DNA from: Ligula intestinalis
Lineage: Eukaryota > Platyhelminthes > Cestoda > Diphyllobothriidea > Diphyllobothriidae
Assembly: GCA_036362985.1 (NCBI GenBank)
Contig: JAYGXS010000010.1
Coordinates: 13,948,810 to 14,012,809, forward strand
Direction: 5' to 3'
Length of the DNA stretch: 64,000 bases
Shown: one piece after another, positions 12,801 through 20,859 of the stretch
Numbering within the stretch: the first letter of the stretch is position 1
Layout of the letters: the number at the start of each line of letters is the position of its first letter
Program-made: the position numbers and the translations under genes
Notes under the pieces: model-generated
The model's database searches: none
The model's input: the letters and a program-made list of their open reading frames with translations, nothing else
What the model was told of the DNA's origin: nothing

Positions 12801-15800
12801 CGAGGGGGAGAGAGACAGACAGCGTGGATGACTGCATGCTACCAAGTGGCTGTGAGCCATGCCAACTGTGGGGCTTGCAGGAAGTTCTTTTGAGCGCACA
12901 AAGCGGGTTTCATCAGCCTGATAGCCGTCGCTTCTGCTGTTGCCAGCAGGCGCTGGCTCAGAGGCTTCGGATAATTTGGGGGGACCCTGTAGATCACTCG
13001 GAAAGCTTAGTTGGGGTCCACCCGATGTCCGGAATCGACCATGTGCGCCAGAATAGAGCTGTTTATGCTCCTGAATTCACCTTTTCTCAGCCATGCCGGG
13101 AGGTGTTCTTTTATTCTTTTAGATAGGCGCTGGCTCGTAAGACCAATATAACCTGCTCCACAGGAACAAGTGGAAGAGTAGATGCACATTGAGGTGGTCT
13201 GAGCTGGTAACCTATCCTTACCTTCCCCATGTAAGATTGGGGACCAGCCTTCGTTTATCAACCCACCCCCATTTCCACTACTCACTTGTCCCAAACGACG
13301 AACACGTTTAAACTCGCACCCAGTTTCCATATAAATGTAAGGCCTGACGAGAATTTGTCGAAAGTACACGTATATTCGCCAAACTGGACTTCTGTATTAC
13401 GCATTCTTTAAATTTTATACTTGAAGAAAGGGTAGCTTTCGGTTTTAAAAAAGTTGCTAATTATGAGCTTGTTTACGATTGTGGGGTCTTGATTCATCAT
13501 TCATCGTATCCGTCAATTTATTAGTGCTGCCTATACTGCATAAACTATATTCCAAATCTATTTCAATATTTTATGACTACTATGTGAATTCTTCCTCAAA
13601 CTGTAGGCGAAAATTTACATTGCTTTAAACAGGGTATACACAGTGTGCAGTTTTTAAACCTTGAATTCGAGTGTAGCACTCAGTAGTTTAGAAAATTATT
13701 CGGTAATTGAGCAACATTTTTAAAACCAAAAGCTACCCTTTGTTTGAGTATAAAATTTAAAGAAGGCGTACTTTGCTATCAAAAATGTGCAAGAAATAAT
13801 TTTTAGTGCATGTTTACCATACGATATATTTGAATTTATAGAGGTAGTCCAAATCAATGATAAAAAAGCATACTACTTTTGTAGCCAGTTGTAACAATAG
13901 ATAAGCTTTGCTAGAGGTCAGAACAAAGCTCGTTCAAAAGCTCGAATCCTATCCTAACTGAAATGTCTTCAGAGTAGACTACAGGATAATCAGTATCAGA
14001 ACTTGAGTCAATGTTGATTAGCGAAAGAGTATCAGACTTTCGCACATGTCAAAATGTTGCATGATCTTTGGCGTCTACTCTACTATAGTACGAGAAAGCG
14101 CAGCATCTTTCAGCGAAGCTAGTGAAAGGTCTAAGATACTGATATTATCTATAAAGAATGGAGTGCCCCAGCTTATTACTTCGGTGTCACAGATAGCAAA
14201 GTCATTCTCCTCCCCTAATTTGCAAGGTAATACACTGCGCTATGAGGATGTGTTTCAGTGGTACCTTTCGCTTTATTTTCGTGGACACTCAATGTCCAGA
14301 CTGAACCTTTGCCGTGAATGTGTCGCGCAACGGGTTGTATAACAGTAGAATGATCTTCCTCAATCAGTTGTGGAGGTGACGTCCCTGCGGCTCCTCAAGA
14401 AGCGCATGCATGATTATGAGTTTTCCCTCGACACTTAACTCACGACAAATGTGAACAAGCGTTTTTAAAAAAAAACAGGGCTACTTATATTTTGTGAATA
14501 CTATTTTAGTAGTAAGTTATTTTAAGAATGCGTCCACGCGCTGGCATGTAAACAGTAGGTTTTTTAAAGGCATTGCCCATTACCCTCACCGATTAAACTG
14601 AAACTGCTCAACAACCGATCGCTAATACCTCCTCCCTCTGGATTCATTTTTGAGTTAGCTCTTTCGTGACGCGATCGATCCCTCGGCTTGTCTCACCCTC
14701 TTCGAAACTGGCACTGCCTCCCAGCGTTCTGTAGGCGCGGAAATTCCACCCTCCTTCGCGCTGCCGTCGGATCGTCAGCCCTGGCACTCAATGGAGACGG
14801 TTCTTTCTCTTGAATTTCAACTGAAGTCTGTCCTCGAGGAGCTTGCTATACAACTTTTTGGAAAAGGTAAACACTCAATTATCACCCTATCACGTCAGGA
14901 CATTCTAAGGCCTCTGTTGGCCTTGTTTTCGGTTCCCAGATGTATGCTAAATGCCGAAAAGTAGGGGAATGACGCGGGAGGGTTCATAGCCTCCGCCCAA
15001 TGGACCCTCGGGGTACCTGGTCCCGAAGCATAAGACCCAAAGGATTTACTTAAAGTTTTTACAGTAATTTCCTCCGAGGTTAAATGAAGCGCTTTGCGCT
15101 ATATTCAGCATGGCTTTTGTCTGTGAGATTCTTTCCTCACGAGTGTTTTTCGCCGAGGCGAGAAATGGACAAAGGCGGTCGACAAAGGGTATCCATCAGA
15201 TACTGCTTCTTGATGTCAGGAAGGTATTAAAAAGACGTTTCCTACAGAAGAGGCACAATGGATGGGGAGTTTTTTGTCAGCAAGAGTGCAGAGAGACTCT
15301 GTTGGCGCTTCCACCTGGGAATGGGCAAACACTGAAGCCGATGTCCCTCGGGATTTTGTTTAAGGCTCACTAATTATTTTGATTTATGCGAATGACCGTA
15401 CGGAGGAGGTGGATGGTCAGTTCAAATGTCCTGCTAACGTGATAAATTTGCGGTAAAAGCATTGACTGAATGTTTGATCGAGTAGACACATCAACTGTTC
15501 TCCTAATGTATGCTTTTACTTGCAAACGCTGTCCGAAATTCCTCCATAAAACGGTAGGATTCTATCAGTGGGACTACAGTATAGGTTGCGAACGCACACA
15601 GAAATGAGAGGGTTGCGGATGACTGCGAGTTTGCCTTCGTTAGAACTATTTCAACAGATGACACTGATGCTGCGTACGTGATTAAAAGCGGCTGTAAGAG
15701 TGCCATGTTGGAGTCTTTGAACTACGTAATGACAGTTCCGACATGGTGGTTAAAGAAGGATACTGCTTTCCTCAATCTGGTGCAGTCCAGGATAACGCAA

Positions 15801-18800
15801 TTGGTGAATAGCTTAAATAACCTATGCTACTCAGATTAGTTGATTTGGCTTTATTTATGTTCCGTTCCTCACAAATAGCTGAGCCATGGTCTACTGTGGT
15901 CATTGTCCAGGGTTGCGTGCCTAAACTAAAGGATTGCCTTTCGACTGCAGACGAAGCCTCTCTATGGGTTCTTCCGTACAGGACAGAAAGCCATTCTGCG
16001 TTTACAGCTGTATTATTTATCAACCTTCCACAACCTTATTACCTTAAGCTGTCTATTAAACACCATTTGTGATTTGTTTATGGCCTGCGCCTAGTACTTC
16101 TCATCAACAGCAAGTGTGAGTTTGTCTGACAAGAGAGAAAGAGAAGGCACTCGACCACACGAATAACTTATATACTTATGTTTTCACCAATGGTTTGTTA
16201 GAAAGTGAGTCGGAAAGTACATGAGTGGCCAGTCAAATCATTGTCCTTAGAGAATGTGTCGCGCCCGCAAAATTTTCCAAAAGCTCAGACAGTGTCGGAC
16301 ACACGCGGTCTTTGAATAGTAGAAACAGTTGTGCCAGGAAACTTTGTCCTCAACGTCCTTGGGGACAAGATTGAGCGGCGCTTGCTCCCCCACTCTTACT
16401 CAGCTTCCGTGTCTGGCAGGTTATCGGCCGTCTTTCTGCAGAACAGAATCGAGCATCTTTGCGGTTACTGGCCCCGAGTTATGTAAACCTCACGTTGTGT
16501 TTTCGGCTCTCCCTTTGTAATGCAGACACTCCTATGCGCTGGGTTTCCGCCTACTTTCCCTTTACACATCCCTCCTGGGAGTTGGAAATTCAGACTGGTG
16601 TCAGGACTGGCGACTCCGATGACGGCTGGACGGAAATGCTCGGCTGTGGAATTCTGCGTCAGGAAATCCTTGACAAATGTAGGTCTTAGTACTTTAAAGT
16701 GTACATCATGCAGTCGCCTTCCTCTTCTTCATACAGTTTTTGATATTCTTTCCGTGTTATTTTTCTTACTCTGCCTTCGTATTACTACACCTAATTTATG
16801 TTTATTTCCTACGATCATGTTTCATGTTACATGGATTCTTTCCTTCCTTCCTTCCTCCTCTTCCTCCAACTCCTTTTCATAATCATCATCCTTATTTTTA
16901 ATCGTTTCTTCGTACTTCCGCTCGTATGCTTTTCGCTTTAACAACCGACTCCGTCCTTACTGTCTACTCTAGGCGGTGTGACTAACAAGGCCGCGTACGC
17001 CTTCGGTTTGGGGCTGGAGCGTTGGGCAATGAAACTCTATGGCATTCCTGACATTCGACTTTTCTGGTCACAGGATCCGGGTTTTCTGAGCCAGTTCCAC
17101 ACGAAAGACATCAACAAGCCCATAACCTATAAGGTTAGTTTTCTAAAAATAAATCTTCTGAGTCGGAGGTCAAATACGACTTCACCGAGATGGATTCAAG
17201 TTGTAATACCTGTGAAAAAGAACCATTTAGACTTTTTCTAGCTAATCCAACCGAGCAGAGTCTTGAGTTCTTGAAGACTTTACTTGACCCGGGGCTCTAG
17301 GACTTGCTTTATTTGTACAAAAAATTCAATTTTTTCTTGCGTCTGCTGTAGGCGATTAGTCATTTCCCGCCATGTCCGCTCGATATCTCCTTCTGGCTGC
17401 CGTCGGACCTGCACCCAGACGCTGTCGCCGCTCTGGGCGAGACAGAGGCCGCATCGGATAAAATGCTGGTCTTCGAACGTGACCTCTTCGAGCTGATCCG
17501 TGGTGTCGCGGGCGATCTGGTAGAACAGGTATGATTGAGCCCCATATTGTCACATTTGTTTCCTTACGAACATGAATAGGTGCCATTAAGCATTCACTGA
17601 AACAACCATTATTGCCTTTGTCATCATCGCAAGTCATCATCTTCACTATCGCCGAAATCATTCTCCTCAACCGTAGTAGCGATCACCACCACGCCAGCCC
17701 TTAACCAGACTGCTTCCCACAATGAAATGAAACATGTCTTTATAATCTTGCTGTGTAATTTTATTAGTAATACAATATGCGAAACTGTGTACCTGTGGGA
17801 GTGTTTAGATTCAAGCATTCTGGGTGATTATGCTTTAGGATGCTTGGGTGAGGCTTTTGGGAATTAGCATACGGAAGTACATGTCCAGGGGAAGGACGAT
17901 AAGTGTGTAGTCATACGATAATTACAGTGCGGTTTTTTGTCCACGAGGGTTGCCTTCTTATTCACCACATTCCGCGGTATTCTCTTCCGGGGATTAGACC
18001 TTGAAAAATTATCAAAGAAATGGTAACAAAGCGCCTCCTGGTGAGTCAAAGGAAAAACGTAGTCCAAGGAGGCGGGCGCTGCTCCCGTTAGTTCCACAGA
18101 AACTTGATTGGAGTGAGGCAAACCTGTGCTGCGTCTACTTCATACTTTATTCCCTTATCTACCACGGCCAGGTGTGCAATAGGCGACCTCACGCAGTAAA
18201 CAACCTTATTGTAACTGAGAAGAAGAAGAAGACTCGATCGCTGGGACAATATGTTTATTCGCCTGACGTTTCGATATCCGTCGTGGATTCGTCATCAGAG
18301 ACATGAGTAGCAGACCTTCCTGCTACTCATGTCTCTGATGACGAATCCGCGACGGATATCGAAACGTCAGGCGAATAAACATATTGTCCCAGCGATCGAG
18401 TCTTCTTCTTCTTCTCAATTGCTTCCTGGGACACGGATGTTCGCTTGTATTGGCTTATTGTAACTCTTTCCATTGTGTTCTTTAGGGTTAGCATTCGATG
18501 CCGGGTTAGTAGGGTCATCCAATAGTTTGTTGGCCGTAAGATGACCTATTTATTGGGTCGACTGGAAATTTTCCTAGCGGCGACTATTAGAACGCCGCAG
18601 TGCGTTCAAGATGCACCAATTTTACTGTAGTAATGAAAGATGGCACAAAGCCAACCTCATTATTGTTCTCCGTAAAAAAAAAATGGTCAGATCAGCTATG
18701 AATGACATGACGTAAAGCCACCGGCTCTCGCAAGGCGCACAGATGTCGGGAAAAAATGTTGTGTGACTCTACTAACCCGGCGACGAATGCTAACCCTAAT

Positions 18801-19219
18801 AAACACAGTGGATAGGGTTAGGCTGGCGCTCTCCTTTTTTCCATTTAGTTCCACCCAAAGGATCCCTATTACCACTGGTTCTTTACTACAGGCTGAAATA
18901 TTCTTTGTTGTCTGAGTGGGATCGCATATTACGTCCTTGCCCAAAAGGTTTTAAAAGTCAATAGTAGATAATATTGTTTGCTTTACGCAAGGATGAACAG
19001 ATGGTGGGCTTTTGATCCGTCTTATTTTCTTCTGACCTCCTCTTTTTTCAGGTTAAACTAATTGACAAATTTGTGGACAAGCAACGCTCCCGCACCAGCC
19101 TGTGTTATCGTGTTGTGTACAGGGATCATCACCGCACCCTAACTATGGAAGAGGTCAGGCCACTGCACTTGAAGATTGGTCGACTCGCCGAGTCAAACCT
19201 ACACGTCACAGTTCGCTAA
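9746..19219 (+). CDS. FARS2: Mitochondrial phenylalanyl-tRNA synthetase, eight coding exons
   Basis: This monomeric class II synthetase joins phenylalanine to mitochondrial tRNA-Phe in the matrix. The coding exons are 9746-9802, 9918-10115, 11651-11974, 14659-14866, 16526-16678, 16973-17133, 17352-17528 and 19052-19219. All introns have GT/AG ends and all phases agree, giving 481 residues; the human enzyme has about 450. Residues 1-35 are rich in Arg, Lys, Ser and Thr with almost no acidic residues, as in a mitochondrial presequence. Catalytic landmarks are 'RSHTSAH' (about 143-148), motif 2 'GDVYRRD' (164-170), 'FHQLEG' and motif 3 'GLGLER' (325-330). An FDX-ACB anticodon-binding domain fills the C-terminus, with 'DISFWLPSD' and 'LIDKFVDK'. 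The frame is intact throughout, so the gene is probably functional. Only the first exon is less certain. Confidence 0.95.
9918..10115 (+). CDS. FARS2: FARS2 exon 2
   Basis: 66 codons, phase 0 at both ends, with a GTTGGT donor. It contains '[16 protein letters not shown]' and '[16 protein letters not shown]', matching the start of the mature enzyme. A competing acceptor at 9900-9901 would change the incoming phase and would not join exon 1. Confidence 0.88.
10260..10571. repeat. Dispersed repeat copy in FARS2 intron 2
   Basis: The part at about 10376-10490 ('CTTATATTTTGTGA', 'GGCATGTAAACAGT', 'CATTACCC'-like) is a diverged copy of 14480-14590 in intron 3. The family was not identified. Confidence 0.6.
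10571..10738 (+). repeat. PLE terminal repeat (pLTR), copy 1
   Basis: About 168 bases, nearly identical to 11085-11252. It ends just before the residual coding part of the PLE. Confidence 0.85.
10661..10700 (+). ncRNA. Hammerhead-ribozyme-like motif, degenerate core
   Basis: A perfect 7-bp stem II (GGATTCC/GGAATCC, loop CGAC) is followed by GAAAC-GTC-AGG. The flanking CCT could pair with AGG as stem I. The usual CTGATGA reads ATGACTA, so this copy is probably not catalytic. Confidence 0.55.
11085..11252 (+). repeat. PLE terminal repeat (pLTR), copy 2
   Basis: Direct repeat of 10571-10738 with only a few substitutions, such as GACTACTG for GACCGCTG. It marks the 3' end of the truncated element. 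Confidence 0.85.
11175..11214 (+). ncRNA. Hammerhead-ribozyme-like motif, degenerate core
   Basis: Same sequence as the motif at 10661-10700, with the same broken CTGATGA segment. Confidence 0.5.
11651..11974 (+). CDS. FARS2: FARS2 exon 3 (motif 2 exon)
   Basis: 108 codons, phase 0 at both ends; acceptor CCATTTTAG, donor GTAAGT. It holds '[14 protein letters not shown]', 'HTSAHESDL' and motif 2 'GDVYRRD', which binds ATP and the tRNA acceptor end. This is the most conserved part of the gene. Confidence 0.96.
12660..13369 (-). pseudogene. Penelope-like GIY-YIG endonuclease remnant
   Basis: The minus-strand frame reads a zinc-knuckle-like '[13 protein letters not shown]' with the GYIG of the GIY-YIG fold. 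The family's '[14 protein letters not shown]' and '[13 protein letters not shown]' follow. Homology-like coding continues to about 12840 ('[12 protein letters not shown]') before low-complexity sequence. No reverse transcriptase is present. Confidence 0.8.
12772..12815 (+). repeat. G-rich run
   Basis: Several G tracts, including runs of six and nine, occur within about 40 bases. The strand could form a G-quadruplex; this is a composition-based remark only. Confidence 0.6.
13404..13764. mobile_element. Small TIR element (MITE-like), ~360 bp
   Basis: 'CTTTAAATTTTATACT' starts the left terminal repeat. Its reverse complement, AGTATAAAATTTAAAG, ends the right one. The inverted similarity runs about 50 bases, including AAGGGTAGCTTT and GGTTTTAAAAA. 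No coding capacity is seen. The matching site in the opposite arm of the surrounding inverted duplication (about 12560-12590) lacks it, which supports insertion after duplication. Confidence 0.72.
14480..14590. repeat. Dispersed repeat copy in FARS2 intron 3
   Basis: Diverged copy of 10376-10490, sharing 'CTTATATTTTGTGA', 'GGCATGTAAACAGT' and the following AAAGGCAT segment. Confidence 0.6.
14659..14866 (+). CDS. FARS2: FARS2 exon 4
   Basis: 69 codons plus one base; acceptor TGAGTTAG, donor GTAAAC. It contains 'ACLTLFETG' and '[20 protein letters not shown]', matching the variable linker and helix after motif 2. The incoming phase 0 and outgoing phase 1 join exons 3 and 5. Confidence 0.9.
14867..16525 (+). 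other. FARS2 intron 4
   Basis: About 1.66 kb without a recognised element. An 87-codon open frame at 15110-15373 has no recognisable domain. Confidence 0.7.
16526..16678 (+). CDS. FARS2: FARS2 exon 5
   Basis: Acceptor AATGCAG, donor GTAGGT. It reads '[20 protein letters not shown]' then '[16 protein letters not shown]', part of the active-site sheet. The leading two bases complete an Asp codon with exon 4. Confidence 0.95.
16838..16900 (+). repeat. Pyrimidine-rich tract in FARS2 intron 5
   Basis: TTCC/TCC-rich sequence is visible directly; it may help define the acceptor at 16971-16972. Confidence 0.6.
16973..17133 (+). CDS. FARS2: FARS2 exon 6 (motif 3 exon)
   Basis: Contains '[13 protein letters not shown]', class II motif 3 with the invariant Arg, then '[13 protein letters not shown]'. 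Acceptor CTCTAG, donor GTTAGT. The phase is consistent with exons 5 and 7. Confidence 0.96.
17352..17528 (+). CDS. FARS2: FARS2 exon 7 (FDX-ACB domain, first half)
   Basis: 59 codons, phase 0 at both ends; acceptor GCTGTAG, donor GTATGA. It reads '[13 protein letters not shown]' and '[17 protein letters not shown]', the anticodon-binding fold. It is about 17 residues longer than the human segment, mostly the Ala/Glu-rich stretch '[13 protein letters not shown]'. Confidence 0.94.
18261..18302 (-). ncRNA. Hammerhead-ribozyme-like motif, intact core
   Basis: Mirror copy of 18331-18372. It has CTGATGA, a stem II with one T/C difference from its partner, GAAAC, the GTC cleavage triplet and AGGC able to pair with GTCT. 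Confidence 0.65.
18331..18372 (+). ncRNA. Hammerhead-ribozyme-like motif, intact core
   Basis: GTCT (18331-18334) can pair with AGGC (18369-18372) as stem I. The core CTGATGA is at 18335-18341. Stem II pairs ATCCG with CGGAT around a CGA loop, with a bulged A beyond. GAAAC is at 18361-18365 and the cleavage triplet GTC at 18366-18368. Stem III would be only A-U and C-G, as in the minimal hammerheads known from Penelope-like elements. Confidence 0.68.
18461..18820. mobile_element. TIR element (MITE-like), 360 bp, in FARS2 intron 7
   Basis: Terminal inverted repeats 18461-18517 and 18764-18820 share blocks such as 'TTAGGGTTAGCATTCG' and 'GCCGGGTTAGTAG'. The interior has no coding potential. 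No clear target duplication was found. It begins about 45 bases after the hammerhead palindrome. Confidence 0.75.
19052..19219 (+). CDS. FARS2: FARS2 exon 8 and stop codon
   Basis: Acceptor TTTTTTCAG. 55 codons then TAA at 19217-19219. It reads '[19 protein letters not shown]' and '[17 protein letters not shown]', the end of the FDX-ACB domain. A GATAAA near 19309 is a weak candidate poly(A) signal. Confidence 0.95.
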   Translation, partial: VKLIDKFVDKQRSRTSLCYRVVYRDHHRTLTMEEVRPLHLKIGRLAESNLHVTVR

Positions 19220-19499
19220 CACAGAAGCACAGCGCCTGTTTTTCCCCATGACAACTTCACTGTACATACCTTCACTCCTTTTAGTATTAATTTGTTTCTG
19301 TTAAACTTGATAAAAGTGGGCTCTGTAATCAGTCCCCGTCGTCTTGTTTCTACTGCCTTCACAGAAGCGAAGCACTCAAGAGGCACTCACTTTGCTTTAA
19401 ATTTGCGATATGGCCTCTATTTTAAAATTTAAACAGTCTGCCTAAGACTGCCAGCCGCTGTGGCTGCTGTCAGGGTCCGAGAAATAAGATCAAAGGCAG

Positions 19500-20240
19500 G
19501 GCAGATTGAGGCAAGTGAGTTCCGTTAGCGGTCAGCAAACGAGTGCCAGTACCTCCCGACCTAAACCGACAAGACATTCATTACGATAATTAACGATAAT
19601 TGCCCTCTTGTGCGTTAATTGCTTAATGAGCGGCATGCGATCCGTGACCTGCTGAACTTGCATCACGCGTGGTGGAATTGGAAGTGATGATTGCTCGGCC
19701 ACCTGGTTCCCCGATGTTGGCGTACGACGGCGCGGTGGCCTGTGAGTTCCCGAAGCGGCGACTTGCTTTGGCCAACTAGAGCCTCAGCACCTAATATGGA
19801 CCGGGAAAGTCATTGCACTTGCTTATTGACTGGGTGTCCGTGACTCATGACTCAAGTAATTCTCGACTCACACGATTGCCATCTCTTTGGAGAATTTCGG
19901 TTTGATCACATTTGAATGTGTGTCGAATGAGTCGCTACTTGATGCCAGTTTGGTGTGCGTGTGAGAAAATAGAGGAACCCTAGGGAATACTCACGAAGGT
20001 TCAAAGGCGCGCGACAAAACTGGTGACCAGACAGGGCCCATTGCCCTACGAAACATGTTTAGAAGAAGAAGCGATCGCTGGAACAAGAGTTTTATTGTCC
20101 TGACGTTTCACATTCCGTCGGGAATCCTTAGTCGTAGGTTATCACAAAAAGTCTGAGAAATGCGCAGAACAATAAAACTCTTGTTCCAGCGATCGCTTCT
20201 TCTTCTGAACTGCTTCCTGGAACTCGGATATTCTCCTCTA
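19500..20240 (+). mobile_element. PLE-derived fragment plus inverted terminal-repeat piece
   Basis: The segment around 19735-19900 is a diverged copy of a minus-strand PLE fragment at 59160-59290, sharing 'TTGCTTTGG', 'CCTCAGCACC' and 'CTCACACGATTG' blocks. At 20060-20240 two inverted pieces of the PLE terminal repeat meet (GAAGAAGAAGCGATCGCTGG on one side, CCAGCGATCGCTTCTTCTTC on the other). Confidence 0.65.
20099..20138 (-). ncRNA. Hammerhead-like motif, degenerate core
   Basis: On the minus strand a GGATTCC-type stem II is followed by GTGAAAC and GTC-AGG. The core reads ACGACTA in place of CTGATGA, so it is probably inactive. Confidence 0.45.
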
Positions 20241-20244
20241 TTGA

Positions 20245-20535
20245 AACACGTTTAGCTAATCTCGAACTATTTCACAGGCAGATACGTAGTGATCTGATAC
20301 AAACATTTCGTATAATGCGCGGTCAGGACTGCTGTCTTCTACCTGTCAACTTCTTCGAGTTAGCAACAACTAAACTACGTGTAACAGGAGCCAGACTTGA
20401 CGCACGAAAGTTCTTCTGTAGTAGAGTAGTTGAAGCTTGGAATGCTCTGACCCTGGATGTTGCTATGTCCGCGTCCGTTGAAATGTTTGAGAAGCTACAT
20501 TTCTGCAGTAATGCTCACCACCGAGTAATTACATG
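20245..20535 (+). mobile_element. 3' end of CR1-like RT
   Basis: The frame at 20315-20551 reads 'TTKLRVTGARLDARKFF' and 'VVEAWNALTLDVAMSASVE', the C-terminal signature of the same element type as 1-775. Upstream residues ('LANLELFHRQIRSDLIQTF') extend the homology to about 20245. Only the tail is present. Confidence 0.75.
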
Positions 20536-20859
20536 TTATAACGCCAACTGAGCACGCATTTGCTGTCCAGCACACTCCCCCGCGCAAAGAAAAGTGCGCT
20601 GGACAAAACCACTGATAGGGAAAACCTGGGTGTATTGCACAGAGGCCTCGGGCGAAAAGCATGAAGACGATTGTAAGCTGTTTTTCCCATGTCTTATGGT
20701 TGCTACAAATCACAGGATGCTTGTCTTGCTCAGATATTTATCCAGTTTAAGAAACACCATGACAGCTAAATCTAGATTGAAACTGCGTCCCAAATTAACA
20801 GAGGAGTGGCCAAAGTGGCTCTCTGGAGGTCAAACATATGCCCACTAGACATGTGGCGC

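Larger units (their letters stand above)
12240..14087. mobile_element. Inverted duplication built around a PLE GIY-YIG fragment (FARS2 intron 3)
   Basis: The left arm at about 12240-12745 is the reverse complement of about 13240-14087, with 20-30% divergence by eye. The right arm is longer because a TIR element (13404-13764) sits inside it. The spacer and right-arm start encode, on the minus strand, a Penelope-type GIY-YIG segment at 13007-13369 ('[19 protein letters not shown]', 'HMVDSGH'). The whole block lies in an intron. Confidence 0.8.
18216..18417. repeat. Near-perfect palindrome carrying two head-to-head hammerhead motifs
   Basis: Arms 18216-18313 and 18320-18417 are reverse complements over about 98 bases with a single mismatch (18284/18349) and a 6-base spacer. 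Each arm is a PLE terminal-repeat segment ending in a GAAGAAGAAG/CTTCTTCTTC tract. It lies in FARS2 intron 7. Confidence 0.92.

Noticed and set aside
15110..15373. Possible extra FARS2 exon (87-codon frame)
   Set aside because: Exons 4 and 5 join in phase without it and it has no synthetase similarity.
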